Shown here: one piece after another, positions 1-9,405 of the stretch
How the letters are laid out: every line of letters starts with the position of its first letter
Position numbering within the stretch: position 1 is the first letter of the stretch
DNA from: Pandoraea norimbergensis
GTDB lineage: Bacteria > Pseudomonadota > Gammaproteobacteria > Burkholderiales > Burkholderiaceae
Assembly: GCF_001465545.3 (NCBI RefSeq)
Contig: NZ_CP013480.3
Span: forward strand, 2,852,001 to 2,916,000
Direction: 5' to 3'
Length of the DNA: 64,000 nucleotides
Notes under the pieces: model-generated
The model's input: only the letters and a program-made list of their open reading frames with translations
What the model was told of the DNA's origin: nothing
The model's database searches: none
Made by a program: the position numbers and the translations under genes

Positions 1-3000
1 GCGACTCGATCCAGATTCTGAAGATCGTGGCACGGGCGGCCAACCGTGGGATCGCACTTTCCCCACGCCAGATGTTCGAGTCGCAGACGGTCGCGGCACT
101 TGCCACATCAGTGGTGTCGGCGCAGGGGCAACAGACCGGCAGCGCATGCCACACGACGGCGTCGCCGATGCTGCCGCTCATCGACCGGTCACACCTGCCG
201 GCGTCGCACGCCCAACGGCGCATGTGGATACTCTGGCACCTCGATCTGCAAAGCAGCGCGTATCACATTGCCGATAGCGTGCGTGTGCGTGGCAAGCTCG
301 ATATTGGTGCGCTTCAGGCGACGTTCGACGCCATCGTGGCGCGACATGAGAGCTTGCGGACGACGTTCTCGCAGGACGCCGATGGTGACGTGCGCCAGCT
401 TGTCCACCCGGCGACGCCGGTAGCCATCGTGCGCGACACGCATGCCCCGGCACAAGCCCGCTCATGGGCGGCCGCATTCATGGCGCAGCCGTTCGATCTC
501 ACACAGGGGCCGCTCTTGCGTGTCGGGCTCGTCACGCTCGGGACGGACGACCACCTGCTGGTGGTGGCGATGCATCACATCGTCTCGGATGGATGGTCGG
601 TGGACGTCATCCTCGACGAGTTCGCCATCGGTTACCGGGCAGCGATTAGCGGCGAGTCGCCTGAATGGCGCGCGTTGCCGGTGCAGTACGCCGACTATGC
701 ATCGTGGCAGCGCACTGTGCTGAACGACGCTGAGAAGGAACGTCAACTGGCGTACTGGCGAGAGGCGCTCAATGACGGTGCGCAGACGCTGGCGCTGCCC
801 ACAGACCGTGCGCGTCAGGCCCTCGGCCGCTATCGCGCCGCGCGGCTCCCGATCGCGTTGCCGCCTGCATTAGCCACACAACTCGGGGCGTTGGCCCGTC
901 AGTACGAAACGACAGTGTTCACGGTGCTCCTCGCGGCGTTTCAAGCGGTGCTGCATCGCCACACCGGGCAGCAGGCGATTCGCGTCGGCGTGCCGGTCGC
1001 GAACCGTGATCGGGCGGAGGTACAGGGCCTCATCGGACTGTTCATCAACACGCAGGTGCTCGGCGTCACGATCGCGCCGCGCATGACCCTCGACGCATTG
1101 CTGCGTCAGACTCGCGAGCGTGTGAGCGGGGCGCAGCAGCATCGCGAATTGCCATTCGATGTCCTTGTCGAAGCCTTGCAGCCCGAGCGCAGCCTCGTGC
1201 ATTCGCCGCTATTTCAGGTGATGTTCAATTTCGAGCAGGAAGACCGCCGCGCGCTGTCGTCGCTGCCCGGCCTGACCACCGAGCGCTTTGACGCGGTCGA
1301 CCAAGCGGCACAGTTCGATCTCACGCTGAACCTGCGCAGCACACCGGACGGTGTCATCGACGGCAGTTGCCAATACGCCCGGGAATTGTTTGACGAAGCC
1401 ACGGTGGCGCGCTTCATGACGCATTACGTGGCCGTGCTGACGGCGTTGGCGACGTCGTCCGGGCAGACCATCGGCGAGATTACGCTCGCCGACAAGGCCG
1501 AAGTCGAACGGCTGCGGGCTTGGGGGCAGGGTGAAAGCACGGCCACCGGTGAGGTCAGGCCGATGGCCGTGCACGTCGCGATTGCCGCGCAGGCGGCTCG
1601 CACGCCGACGGCCATTGCGCTCGTGCTAGACGACGACAGCCTGACCTATGCCGAACTGGACGCTCGCGCCTGCCGTCTTGCGCGGCATCTGCACGCGGCG
1701 GGCGTGACCCCTGACACGTGTGTCGGTATTGCCATGACCCGTTCGCTCGACATGGTGGTTGCCATGCTGGCGATCCTCAAGGCGGGCGCCGCCTACGTGC
1801 CGCTCGACCCGGACTATCCGCTGACGCGTCTGACCTACATGATCGAGGACAGTGGCATCCGGGTGCTGGTGAGAGACACGGCGGTCATCGGCAAGCTGCC
1901 GCAACTCGCACAAGTGCCGGGTGTGAACACACTTAATGCCGATTCGCTGGATCTGCAATCCGGCACTGGTGCAACCACCGCACCGGCGACACCGGTGTTG
2001 CCGGCGCAACTGGCGTACGTGATCTATACGTCAGGGTCGACGGGGCAACCGAAGGGCGTGGGCATTGCTCACGCGGCGCTCGCCGGGCATATCGACGCGA
2101 CCATCCGCTATGCGCGTCTGACGCCGTCAGACCGCGTCCTTCAGTTCTCGACCGTCAACTTCGACGGCTTCGTCGAGCAGCTATTCCCGCCGCTCTGTCT
2201 GGGTGCGACCGTCGTCATGCGTGGCCCCGATTTGTGGACGACCGACGAGTTCGTGGCACGCGTGGCTCGTCATGGGCTGACTGTGGCGCACTTGCCGACG
2301 GCCTATTGGCACGTGCTCACGCAAGATCTGGCCGACAGCAAAACGTCGCTGGCACCGCTGCGGGAATTCCACGCGGGCGGCGAGGCGATGTCGGCACACG
2401 GCTGGCGGCGCACGCAAGCAAGCGCCGCGCTCGCACCGGTAACGTTGATCAACACCTACGGGCCGACCGAAGCGACGATTACTGCGACGGTGTATGACGC
2501 CACCGCGGTGACCGATGTCACCGCCGCGACGTTCCCGGGCACGGTGCCGATCGGACGGCCGTTGCCCGGACGCAGCGTGCAGGTGGTCGGCCCCGACATG
2601 GCCGCGGTGCCACAAGGTGCAGTGGGTGAACTGGTCATCGGCGGCGATCTTCTGGCGCGCGGCTATCTTGGCCGACCGGCGCTGACGGCAGAGCGCTTTG
2701 TGCCGGACCCCGAGCGCACCGATGGCGGCCGCTGCTATCGCACTGGCGATCTTGTGCGCTGGCGCGCCGACGGGCAACTCGACTATCTCGGCCGTATCGA
2801 TCAACAGGTCAAGATTCGCGGCCTGCGTATCGAACTGGGCGAAGTGGAAGCGGCGCTGCTGGCGCTCGCCGGTGTGCGGGAAGCCGTGGCGTCTGCCGTG
2901 CAAGCCACGTCCGGTGAGGGCAACCGGCTGGTCGCGTGGGTAGTGGCAGAGGCGGGTGCCTCACTGGAAGCCTCGGTATTGCGCCCGGCACTGGCCCGAA

Positions 3001-5924
3001 CCTTGCCTGCATACATGGTGCCGGAAGCCATCGTGGTGCTCGATGCGTTGCCCATGACACCGGGCGGAAAGGTCGACCGTCGCGCGCTGGTGATGCCGTC
3101 GGGCGATGCGTCGCAATCTGTCACGATGGCAGCGATCCCGAGGGGGGACACCGAAACCGCGCTCGCCGCGCTGTGGCAGTCGCTGCTCGATGTGCCGTTC
3201 GTGGGCCGCGACGACAACTTTTTCGCGCTCGGCGGACACTCCCTGAGCGCGCTGCAACTGGTTTCGCGTGTGAAGTCGGCACTGGGCCGCCAGTTGTCGT
3301 TGCGCGATGTCTTTGCTGCACCGACGCTCACAGCGCTGGCGCAGCAACTCGAATTGGCGCCTCGCGTTGCGGTTGATGGGCCTGCGCTGGTCAGCGTGCC
3401 GCGCGAAGAGCGCATGCCGCTCTCGCCGACGCAATACCGCCTGTGGCTGGCCGACAAGCTGGCCAGCCCTGACGACGCTGCGTCGTACACGCTGGCGACC
3501 GCCATGCGGGTCACGGGCAATTTCGACGTGGACACCGCCCGGGCGGCGATGGCCGCGCTCGTCGCGCGTCATGAAGTGCTTCGCACGTGCTATCCGGATG
3601 ACGACGGCGTGCCGTATGCGCGCATTGCGCCGATGGGTGAGGCGGATATCGAGGTTGTCGATCTGGACGGGGAGTCGGCAGACGCGCAGGAAATTGCCAT
3701 TGCTGACGCGATGGCCGCCCAGTCGCGGCACCGGTTCATTCTTGCCTCGGGACCGCTGGCCCGCATTCGGCTGCTGCGGTTGGCGCAGAACGATCACGTC
3801 GTGCTGTTCGCCGTGCATCACATCATCGCGGACGGTTGGGCCATGAGCGTGCTCGTCGGCGAGTTCGCGAACGCCTATGCGGCCATTCGCGACGGCGTGG
3901 CGCCGGCGTTCGCGCCGATGCCAGTGCAATACGTGGACTACGCCGACTGGCAACGCAAGGCTGTGGATGGTGCGTCCGGTGAGGTGTTGCGCAACTACTG
4001 GCGCGATGCCTTGCAAGGTGCGCCCGCTGCGTTGCGTCTGGACACGGATCACCCGCGTCCGGTGGCGACATCGACCGCAGGCGCGGGTGTGCCGTTCGTC
4101 CTCCCGCAATCGCTCAACGCACCGCTGCAAGCGTTCGCCCAACATCACGGCACGACACCATCGACCGTGCTGCTCGCCAGCTATCAGGCGTTCCTGCACC
4201 GGTTGACCGGCATGGATGATCTCGTCGTCGGGGTGGATTCGGCTGGCCGTCACGATGAAGCGCTCGAACCCATGCTCGGCTTCTTCGTGAACGTGCTGCC
4301 GGTGCGCTCACGTGTCGATGCCCGTGAACCCTCGTTCGGTGCACTCACGGGCAGGACGCATGACGCAATGCTCGGCGCCATCGCCCACGAAGCGCTGCCG
4401 TTCGAGCGCATCGTCGAGGCGTCGGGCGTGGGCCGTGCATCAGGGCGCAGTCCGCTCGTCCAAACCCTCTTTGTCATGCAGAACACGCCACGCGGCGCGC
4501 TCGCCATTGACGGTCTGCACATCGACCCGATCAAGCAAGCGAGCGCGTCGTCGAAATTCGACATGGCGCTATTTCTGCATGAAACCCCGCTCGGCTTTGC
4601 CGGCGAATGGGTGTTTGCGACTGATCTGTTCGTGCACGCCAGCATCGAACGCTTTGTCGCCACCTGGCTCAAGCTTCTGGAGACCTATCTCATGGAACCC
4701 GATACCCCGACACCCCCGACGCCTCCGATGACCCCGCCGCTGGCACAAGACGCCGCACGCACGCGTGACGCCGCGCGCGCCGCGAAGCTCGAAAAACTCG
4801 GCGCACTGGGCGGTGGACGCAAGCCCGCCCGTCCAGTGGCGGGTGCTGCCCTCGGCAACACCGGCAATGGCACCACGCAGGACTATCAAGTCCGCATCAC
4901 GCCGATGCAGGCAGGCACGGGCTTTCCTGCCTTGATCGAACCGCAGCATGCAGACCTCGACCCGTTTGTGTGGGCGGCGCGGCATCGCGAGCAGATCGAT
5001 ATCTGGCTGGCCCGCCACGGCGGTCTGCTGCTGCGCGGCTTCGCCATCGAGGGACCGCGCCAGTTCGAGCGCTTCGTCGAAGCCATCGTGCCCGAGCTTT
5101 ACGGCGACTACGGCGATCTGCCCAAGAAGGAAGAGGGGGACCGGACGTATCGGTCGACGCCTTACCCTGAGAAGGAAATGATCCTTTTCCATAACGAGAG
5201 CTCGCACCTTGAGCAATGGCCCCGCAAGCAGTGGTTCTATTGCGAGTTGCCCTCGCAGGTGGGCGGCGCGACACCGATCGTCGACGGCCGCGAGATGCTG
5301 CGCCGGTTGCCGCCTGACGTTGTAGATCGCTTCGCGCGGCTCGGCCTGTGCTACGTGCGCACGTTCATCGAAGGGCTGGACGTGCCGTGGCGTCAGTTCT
5401 TCCATACCGACAGCCGGGAAGACGTCGAAGCCCGCTGCCGCGCCGTCGGCACACAGGTGCGCTGGTTTGGCGACACGTTGCAGACGGTCTCGCGCGGCCC
5501 GGGTGTGCTGCGGCATCCGGTCACCGGCGAACTGGCGTTCTTCAATCAAGTGCAACTGCATCACCCGTACTTCCTCGCGCCGGACGTGCGTCAGCATCTG
5601 ATGGACATTGCCGGGGAAGACCGGTTGCCGCGCAACGTCCTGTATGGCGATGGCACCCCCATCGACGACGAGACGATGGCGCTGATCGGCAAAGCCTACG
5701 AGGCATGCGCGTTCCGCTTCGACTGGCAACGGGGTGACGTCGTCATGCTCGACAACCTGCTCGTCGCTCACGCACGCGACCCTTATCAGGAGCCGCGCAA
5801 GATCGTGGTCGCGATGGCGCAGATGATGTCGCGCGACAGCGTTCCCGCGACGAACGTGGATAGCGGCGCGGCGAGTACCGTCAACCCGCCGATCTCGATG
5901 CCGCTGGGTGATGACCATGCATGA
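1..5924 (+). CDS. Siderophore NRPS (PCP)-C-A-PCP-C with C-terminal fused aspartyl beta-hydroxylase, 5' truncated
   Basis: The reading frame is open from the first base, and the visible start (GTG at 27) lies inside a carrier domain, so the gene begins outside the window. Order seen: the end of a carrier domain (DSIQILKIV, then SPRQMF); a C domain with an intact HHIVSDG at 573-593; an A domain (about 1560-3080) whose pocket reads DGEHHGTITK by my alignment to GrsA; a PCP with GGHS (Ser codon 3240-3242); a second C-superfamily domain (about 3410-4680, HHIIADG at 3816-3836); a Pro-rich linker near 4700-4745; and a TauD/SyrP-like Fe(II)/2-oxoglutarate dioxygenase (about 4885-5830). The dioxygenase has metal ligands His 5190-5192, Glu 5196-5198 and a distal His 5769-5771. 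A C-terminal fused hydroxylase behind a C-like 'interface' domain is the IbetaH-Asp layout of beta-hydroxyaspartate siderophores. The acidic pocket suggests a basic or basic-derived residue, not Asp; this is a tentative prediction. The stop overlaps the next NRPS start, so translation is probably coupled. Confidence 0.93.
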   Translation, partial: DSIQILKIVARAANRGIALSPRQMFESQTVAALATSVVSAQGQQTGSACHTTASPMLPLIDRSHLPASHAQRRMWILWHLDLQSSAYHIADSVRVRGKLDIGALQATFDAIVARHESLRTTFSQDADGDVRQLVHPATPVAIVRDTHAPAQARSWAAAFMAQPFDLTQGPLLRVGLVTLGTDDHLLVVAMHHIVSDGWSVDVILDEFAIGYRAAISGESPEWRALPVQYADYASWQRTVLNDAEKERQLAYWREALNDGAQTLALPTDRARQALGRYRAARLPIALPPALATQLGALARQYETTVFTVLLAAFQAVLHRHTGQQAIRVGVPVANRDRAEVQGLIGLFINTQVLGVTIAPRMTLDALLRQTRERVSGAQQHRELPFDVLVEALQPERSLVHSPLFQVMFNFEQEDRRALSSLPGLTTERFDAVDQAAQFDLTLNLRSTPDGVIDGSCQYARELFDEATVARFMTHYVAVLTALATSSGQTIGEITLADKAEVERLRAWGQGESTATGEVRPMAVHVAIAAQAARTPTAIALVLDDDSLTYAELDARACRLARHLHAAGVTPDTCVGIAMTRSLDMVVAMLAILKAGAAYVPLDPDYPLTRLTYMIEDSGIRVLVRDTAVIGKLPQLAQVPGVNTLNADSLDLQSGTGATTAPATPVLPAQLAYVIYTSGSTGQPKGVGIAHAALAGHIDATIRYARLTPSDRVLQFSTVNFDGFVEQLFPPLCLGATVVMRGPDLWTTDEFVARVARHGLTVAHLPTAYWHVLTQDLADSKTSLAPLREFHAGGEAMSAHGWRRTQASAALAPVTLINTYGPTEATITATVYDATAVTDVTAATFPGTVPIGRPLPGRSVQVVGPDMAAVPQGAVGELVIGGDLLARGYLGRPALTAERFVPDPERTDGGRCYRTGDLVRWRADGQLDYLGRIDQQVKIRGLRIELGEVEAALLALAGVREAVASAVQATSGEGNRLVAWVVAEAGASLEASVLRPALARTLPAYMVPEAIVVLDALPMTPGGKVDRRALVMPSGDASQSVTMAAIPRGDTETALAALWQSLLDVPFVGRDDNFFALGGHSLSALQLVSRVKSALGRQLSLRDVFAAPTLTALAQQLELAPRVAVDGPALVSVPREERMPLSPTQYRLWLADKLASPDDAASYTLATAMRVTGNFDVDTARAAMAALVARHEVLRTCYPDDDGVPYARIAPMGEADIEVVDLDGESADAQEIAIADAMAAQSRHRFILASGPLARIRLLRLAQNDHVVLFAVHHIIADGWAMSVLVGEFANAYAAIRDGVAPAFAPMPVQYVDYADWQRKAVDGASGEVLRNYWRDALQGAPAALRLDTDHPRPVATSTAGAGVPFVLPQSLNAPLQAFAQHHGTTPSTVLLASYQAFLHRLTGMDDLVVGVDSAGRHDEALEPMLGFFVNVLPVRSRVDAREPSFGALTGRTHDAMLGAIAHEALPFERIVEASGVGRASGRSPLVQTLFVMQNTPRGALAIDGLHIDPIKQASASSKFDMALFLHETPLGFAGEWVFATDLFVHASIERFVATWLKLLETYLMEPDTPTPPTPPMTPPLAQDAARTRDAARAAKLEKLGALGGGRKPARPVAGAALGNTGNGTTQDYQVRITPMQAGTGFPALIEPQHADLDPFVWAARHREQIDIWLARHGGLLLRGFAIEGPRQFERFVEAIVPELYGDYGDLPKKEEGDRTYRSTPYPEKEMILFHNESSHLEQWPRKQWFYCELPSQVGGATPIVDGREMLRRLPPDVVDRFARLGLCYVRTFIEGLDVPWRQFFHTDSREDVEARCRAVGTQVRWFGDTLQTVSRGPGVLRHPVTGELAFFNQVQLHHPYFLAPDVRQHLMDIAGEDRLPRNVLYGDGTPIDDETMALIGKAYEACAFRFDWQRGDVVMLDNLLVAHARDPYQEPRKIVVAMAQMMSRDSVPATNVDSGAASTVNPPISMPLGDDHA

Positions 5925-8900
5925 ATCCACCCCTACACCACAAGCCATGACAGATACGGGATTCGCACTGACGCCGGAACAACGCGCACGAATTGCGCTC
6001 GGCATGGAGACGGCTTGCGTGGCCGTCGTTGTGGAACCCGGCGCTGGGCTCGGGCCGGATGCGGTGCGCGCCGCGTGGGCCGCGCTTCCGGCACGGCACG
6101 AGATGCTGACGATGGCTACCGGTCAGGTCGAGGGCTTTCGGGGCGTACGCCATTTGCCGGATGCGCCTCCGAAGGGGCTGCCGTGGAGTCAGATTCAAGC
6201 GCCGGGTAACTCGGCAGACGTCGCTGCGCTGGCCGTGGCGGCAGGGCCAATGCCTGCGCAAGCCGCATCGCAGCACGCCAATGCCTGCGCCATCTGGCTC
6301 ACTTGCGATGCCGCCGCCGAGGCAACGGGCAATGGCACGCGGCTCATCCTGATGGGCCGCGCGTGGATGTTCGACGAAGCCAGTCTCGTCGCGCTCGCGC
6401 ACGAAGTCCTTGCCGATGCGCAACATGCGCATGGACACGCGGCAACGGACGACGACGCGCCGTTGCGCTACGAAGACTTCGCATCATGGCGAGACAGCCT
6501 CGTCGAGGGCGAGGATGGACTTGACGGTCAGGCCTACTGGCGCCGCTATCTGGATGAAGGCGGCACGCCGCACGACGGCGTACGGCTGCCGGCACGCCAT
6601 CACCCGGGGGCATCTGCCGCGGCGTCTCAAGACACCCCATTGCATGCCGCACGGCGCACCGTACCGGAGGAGGTCGGACACACGTTGGTGTCGATCGCGC
6701 AAGCGCGAGGCACCGGCCCCGAATTGTTGTTGCAAGCCGCATGGTGGGCACTGCTCGCACGCATCGGCGGCCAGACGGCGGTGGACGGCACGGTGTGCCA
6801 CGACTGCCGCACGGACTACGGACCGCTCGCGGGGTCGATCGGTGTTTTCGAGCGTCGGCTGCCGGTGCGCGTTCGCCTAGACGATACGTTTTCGCTGGTG
6901 GACGCGGCTTGTCACTTGAACGAGACCATCGAGGAACATCGTCATCGGCAGGAGACGGTGCCGGCCAGCGTGACTTGCCACGGGCTCGCCTCGTTGCGCA
7001 CGCTGGTGTGGGATTCGGCGGGTGAGTTGGCGCGTTTGGTTGGCGTTCACGCGCCGCTCGGCAAGGCCGAGTGCCACCTTGATCTGGTGACGGATACACG
7101 AGGCGCGCTCACGCAATTCGCGCTGACCGGTGACGCGACGGCTTATCCCGCCGAGGCTATCGAGGTGCTGGCCGACCAGTATCAGACGATGCTCGCATCG
7201 CTGGCCGGACAAACCTCGCGAGCCGATGCGCCGTGGCGGCAACTCGATGTCACGTCGAGCGTTCAGCAGTCACGCTATATGAGTTGGACAGGGCCGGAAC
7301 TGACCGTGCCCGACGAGACGGTGATTCACACGCTGCTGCGTCACGCGCAGGAGACGCCCGGCGCCAATGCCATCGAAGGCGGGGACAAGCGGCTCACATG
7401 GTCCGAACTGGCGAGCGAGGTATTGACCGTGTCGGCCAACCTTCAGGCTCGCGGTGTGCGCTCGGGCGACACCGTGGCACTCGCCATGCCGCGCACCGTA
7501 GACATGGTGATTGCCTTGCTGGCGACGATGCGGGCAGGCGCTGCTTATGTGCCGCTCGATCCCTCATGGCCGGCGGCCCGCATCCACGCGGTGCTGTCGC
7601 AGGCCAAGCCTGTGCTGGCGGTCGCCGCGCCGCCGTTCGAACCCGAGACGGAAGGTGTGCCAGTGCCCGTCGTATCGTTCGCGACGCTGGCGCTGCCCAT
7701 GATCGGTGACGCCACGTTGCCTGCGCCTCGTGCGTCAGATTGCGCCTATGTGATCTTCACTTCAGGATCGACTGGTGTACCGAAGGGCGTGCCGATCGGG
7801 CATCGCCAACTGGCGAACTACGCCCATGCGATCGCCGACCGGCTCTCGCTCGCCCCCGGCCATCGCGTCGCCCTGACCTCGACGGTGGCGGCCGATCTCG
7901 GCAATACGGCACTGTTCGGTGCTATTGCCGCCGGGGCGTGTCTGGTCGTCGCTACGGAAGTCGATATGGCGGACGGCGCCGCCTTCGCTCGATTCATCGC
8001 CCGCACTGCGGTCGATCTCGTCAAGATCACGCCGTCGCATCTCGACGCGCTGGTGCAGATTGCCTCGCCCGTGTTGCCCGCCACCGTCGTGCTCGGCGGC
8101 GAAGCGACGCCGCAGTCGCTGGTTCGAGCGCTGCGGCAAATCCGTGCGGACGTACGCGTCGTCAATCACTACGGACCGACGGAGACCACCGTCGGTGTGC
8201 TGACCCACGTTTGCGGTGATGAATCGCCTGCCGATCACGATCACGACAGCGCCACGCTGCCTTTGACCCAGCCGCTCGCGAACTGCTATGCACGTGTGCT
8301 TGACGACGACCTGTCGATTACGCCGGTCGGCGCACGCGGGATGCTCTATCTCGGTGGCGCGCAGTTGACGGACGGTTACCTTGGTCGCGACGCACGGGAA
8401 GGGTTTGTGGAAGACCCGTTCAAGCCGGGGGCGCGGCTCTACCGCACCGGCGACGTCGCCCGGTGGTTGCCGCAAGGCGGGATTCAATGGCTTGGCCGTG
8501 CCGACGAACAGGTCAAGATCCGTGGCCATCGCGTGGAGCCTGCGGAAATCGAAGCTGCGTGCCGCGACATTCCGGGCATCGCACAAGTGGCCGTACGCAC
8601 ATGGGGCAGCGGCCCACAGACGCTACTCGCGGCCTATGTGGTGGCGCCGGGGGTAACCGATGCGCCAAAGCTCGTCAGCGAGACGCTGGCGGGTCGACTG
8701 CCCGGCGCATGGGTTCCCGCGTTTGTCGTGGCGCTGGCGACGATGCCGCGTCTGGCCAACGGCAAGGTCGATCGGCTGGCCTTGCCTGACCCCAGCGTTG
8801 CGGAGCAAGGCGGCGAGGGCGCCGCCGTCGATGAACCACCCCAGACGCCGCTCGAAATCTGGCTGGCCAAGCGGCTTGAAGATTTGCTGGGCCGCGCGCC

Positions 8901-9183
8901 CATCGGGGTCACGCGCAGCCTGTTTGCGCTCGGCGGTGATTCGCTGACCGTCATTCGCTTTGTCGCCCGCATCGGCGAAGGGCTGCATATCGAAGTGTTG
9001 CCCGGGCAGGTCTTCGCCACGCCGACGATTCGTGGGCTGGCTGACGCCCTCTATGCGCGTGCGGACGGTGGCGATGGGCTCGTTCGCCGAGCACAGGCCC
9101 GGCTGGCGTTCGACGCGTTGCCGCCCGAAGCCCAGGCGGCATGGCTGGCGCGTGCCCGTCAGGCGAGTAGCGCGGCGACCTGA
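5911..9183 (+). CDS. NRPS, degenerate C-A(Asp)-PCP
   Basis: A 1090-residue single-module synthetase. The A domain (about 7300-8780) has the ADLGNT motif typical of aspartate-activating domains. Its pocket reads DLTKVGHVGK, essentially the aspartate/beta-hydroxyaspartate code. The PCP follows, with phosphopantetheine Ser at 8941-8943 (GGDSL). The N-terminal 430 residues look like a C domain in length and layout (EDFASWRDSL, YWRRYL), but the HHxxxDG active site is replaced by RAWMFDE (6358-6378). Both histidines are gone and only the Asp remains, so it is unlikely to catalyse peptide bond formation. It could be a docking or interface domain that presents aspartyl-PCP to the hydroxylase fused to the preceding protein. 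ATG codons at 5911 and 5917 (and GTG 5908) all lie upstream of or at the TGA of the previous gene (5922-5924), so the exact start is uncertain but coupled translation is likely. There is no thioesterase, so the chain passes to the next NRPS. Confidence 0.92.
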   Translation: MTMHESTPTPQAMTDTGFALTPEQRARIALGMETACVAVVVEPGAGLGPDAVRAAWAALPARHEMLTMATGQVEGFRGVRHLPDAPPKGLPWSQIQAPGNSADVAALAVAAGPMPAQAASQHANACAIWLTCDAAAEATGNGTRLILMGRAWMFDEASLVALAHEVLADAQHAHGHAATDDDAPLRYEDFASWRDSLVEGEDGLDGQAYWRRYLDEGGTPHDGVRLPARHHPGASAAASQDTPLHAARRTVPEEVGHTLVSIAQARGTGPELLLQAAWWALLARIGGQTAVDGTVCHDCRTDYGPLAGSIGVFERRLPVRVRLDDTFSLVDAACHLNETIEEHRHRQETVPASVTCHGLASLRTLVWDSAGELARLVGVHAPLGKAECHLDLVTDTRGALTQFALTGDATAYPAEAIEVLADQYQTMLASLAGQTSRADAPWRQLDVTSSVQQSRYMSWTGPELTVPDETVIHTLLRHAQETPGANAIEGGDKRLTWSELASEVLTVSANLQARGVRSGDTVALAMPRTVDMVIALLATMRAGAAYVPLDPSWPAARIHAVLSQAKPVLAVAAPPFEPETEGVPVPVVSFATLALPMIGDATLPAPRASDCAYVIFTSGSTGVPKGVPIGHRQLANYAHAIADRLSLAPGHRVALTSTVAADLGNTALFGAIAAGACLVVATEVDMADGAAFARFIARTAVDLVKITPSHLDALVQIASPVLPATVVLGGEATPQSLVRALRQIRADVRVVNHYGPTETTVGVLTHVCGDESPADHDHDSATLPLTQPLANCYARVLDDDLSITPVGARGMLYLGGAQLTDGYLGRDAREGFVEDPFKPGARLYRTGDVARWLPQGGIQWLGRADEQVKIRGHRVEPAEIEAACRDIPGIAQVAVRTWGSGPQTLLAAYVVAPGVTDAPKLVSETLAGRLPGAWVPAFVVALATMPRLANGKVDRLALPDPSVAEQGGEGAAVDEPPQTPLEIWLAKRLEDLLGRAPIGVTRSLFALGGDSLTVIRFVARIGEGLHIEVLPGQVFATPTIRGLADALYARADGGDGLVRRAQARLAFDALPPEAQAAWLARARQASSAAT

Positions 9184-9214
9184 ACGGCGGCGCAATCCCT
9201 CAACCCGTGAGATT

Positions 9215-9234
9215 CCCCGGGGCAGCCCCCGGGG
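9215..9234 (+). terminator. GC hairpin after the Asp-loading NRPS
   Basis: CCCCGGGG (9215-9222), loop CAGC, CCCCGGGG (9227-9234) forms a perfect 8-bp GC stem 32 bases after the NRPS stop. There is no T tract, so it is at best a weak or factor-dependent terminator, or an mRNA 3'-end stabiliser. It lies ahead of the separate Fur-box promoter of the receptor gene. Confidence 0.4.
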
Positions 9235-9290
9235 GAGAAGTCCGAAATCATTTCGTTGTCATGAAGGTCCGGCCCGTTTTCGTTGTGAAT

Positions 9291-9309
9291 GCAAATGAGA
9301 ACGGTTATT
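9291..9309 (+). promoter_or_regulatory. Candidate Fur box upstream of the siderophore receptor
   Basis: GCAAATGAGAACGGTTATT matches 12 of 19 positions of the classical Fur consensus GATAATGATAATCATTATC, including AATGA, AA and TTAT. It is centred about 105 bases before the receptor ATG and next to an AT-rich stretch (TTATTATTTC), which is rare in this GC-rich region. Iron repression of the receptor and the downstream NRPS is the natural reading. Confidence 0.6.
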
Positions 9310-9405
9310 ATTTCACTTCTATTTTTACGTCGGGCGGAACTCCTGATCCCGATGCAGCATGCGCCGCTGAGAGCGCGCCACCACACGTCAAGGGGAAGGT
9401 TGCAC

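Noticed and set aside
4569..6005. 478-codon minus-strand frame opposite the hydroxylase domain
   Set aside because: Antisense shadow without recognisable domains.
9289..9405. Earlier ATG for the siderophore receptor
   Set aside because: It overlaps the Fur-like site, has no ribosome site, and would put 39 residues before a normal signal peptide.
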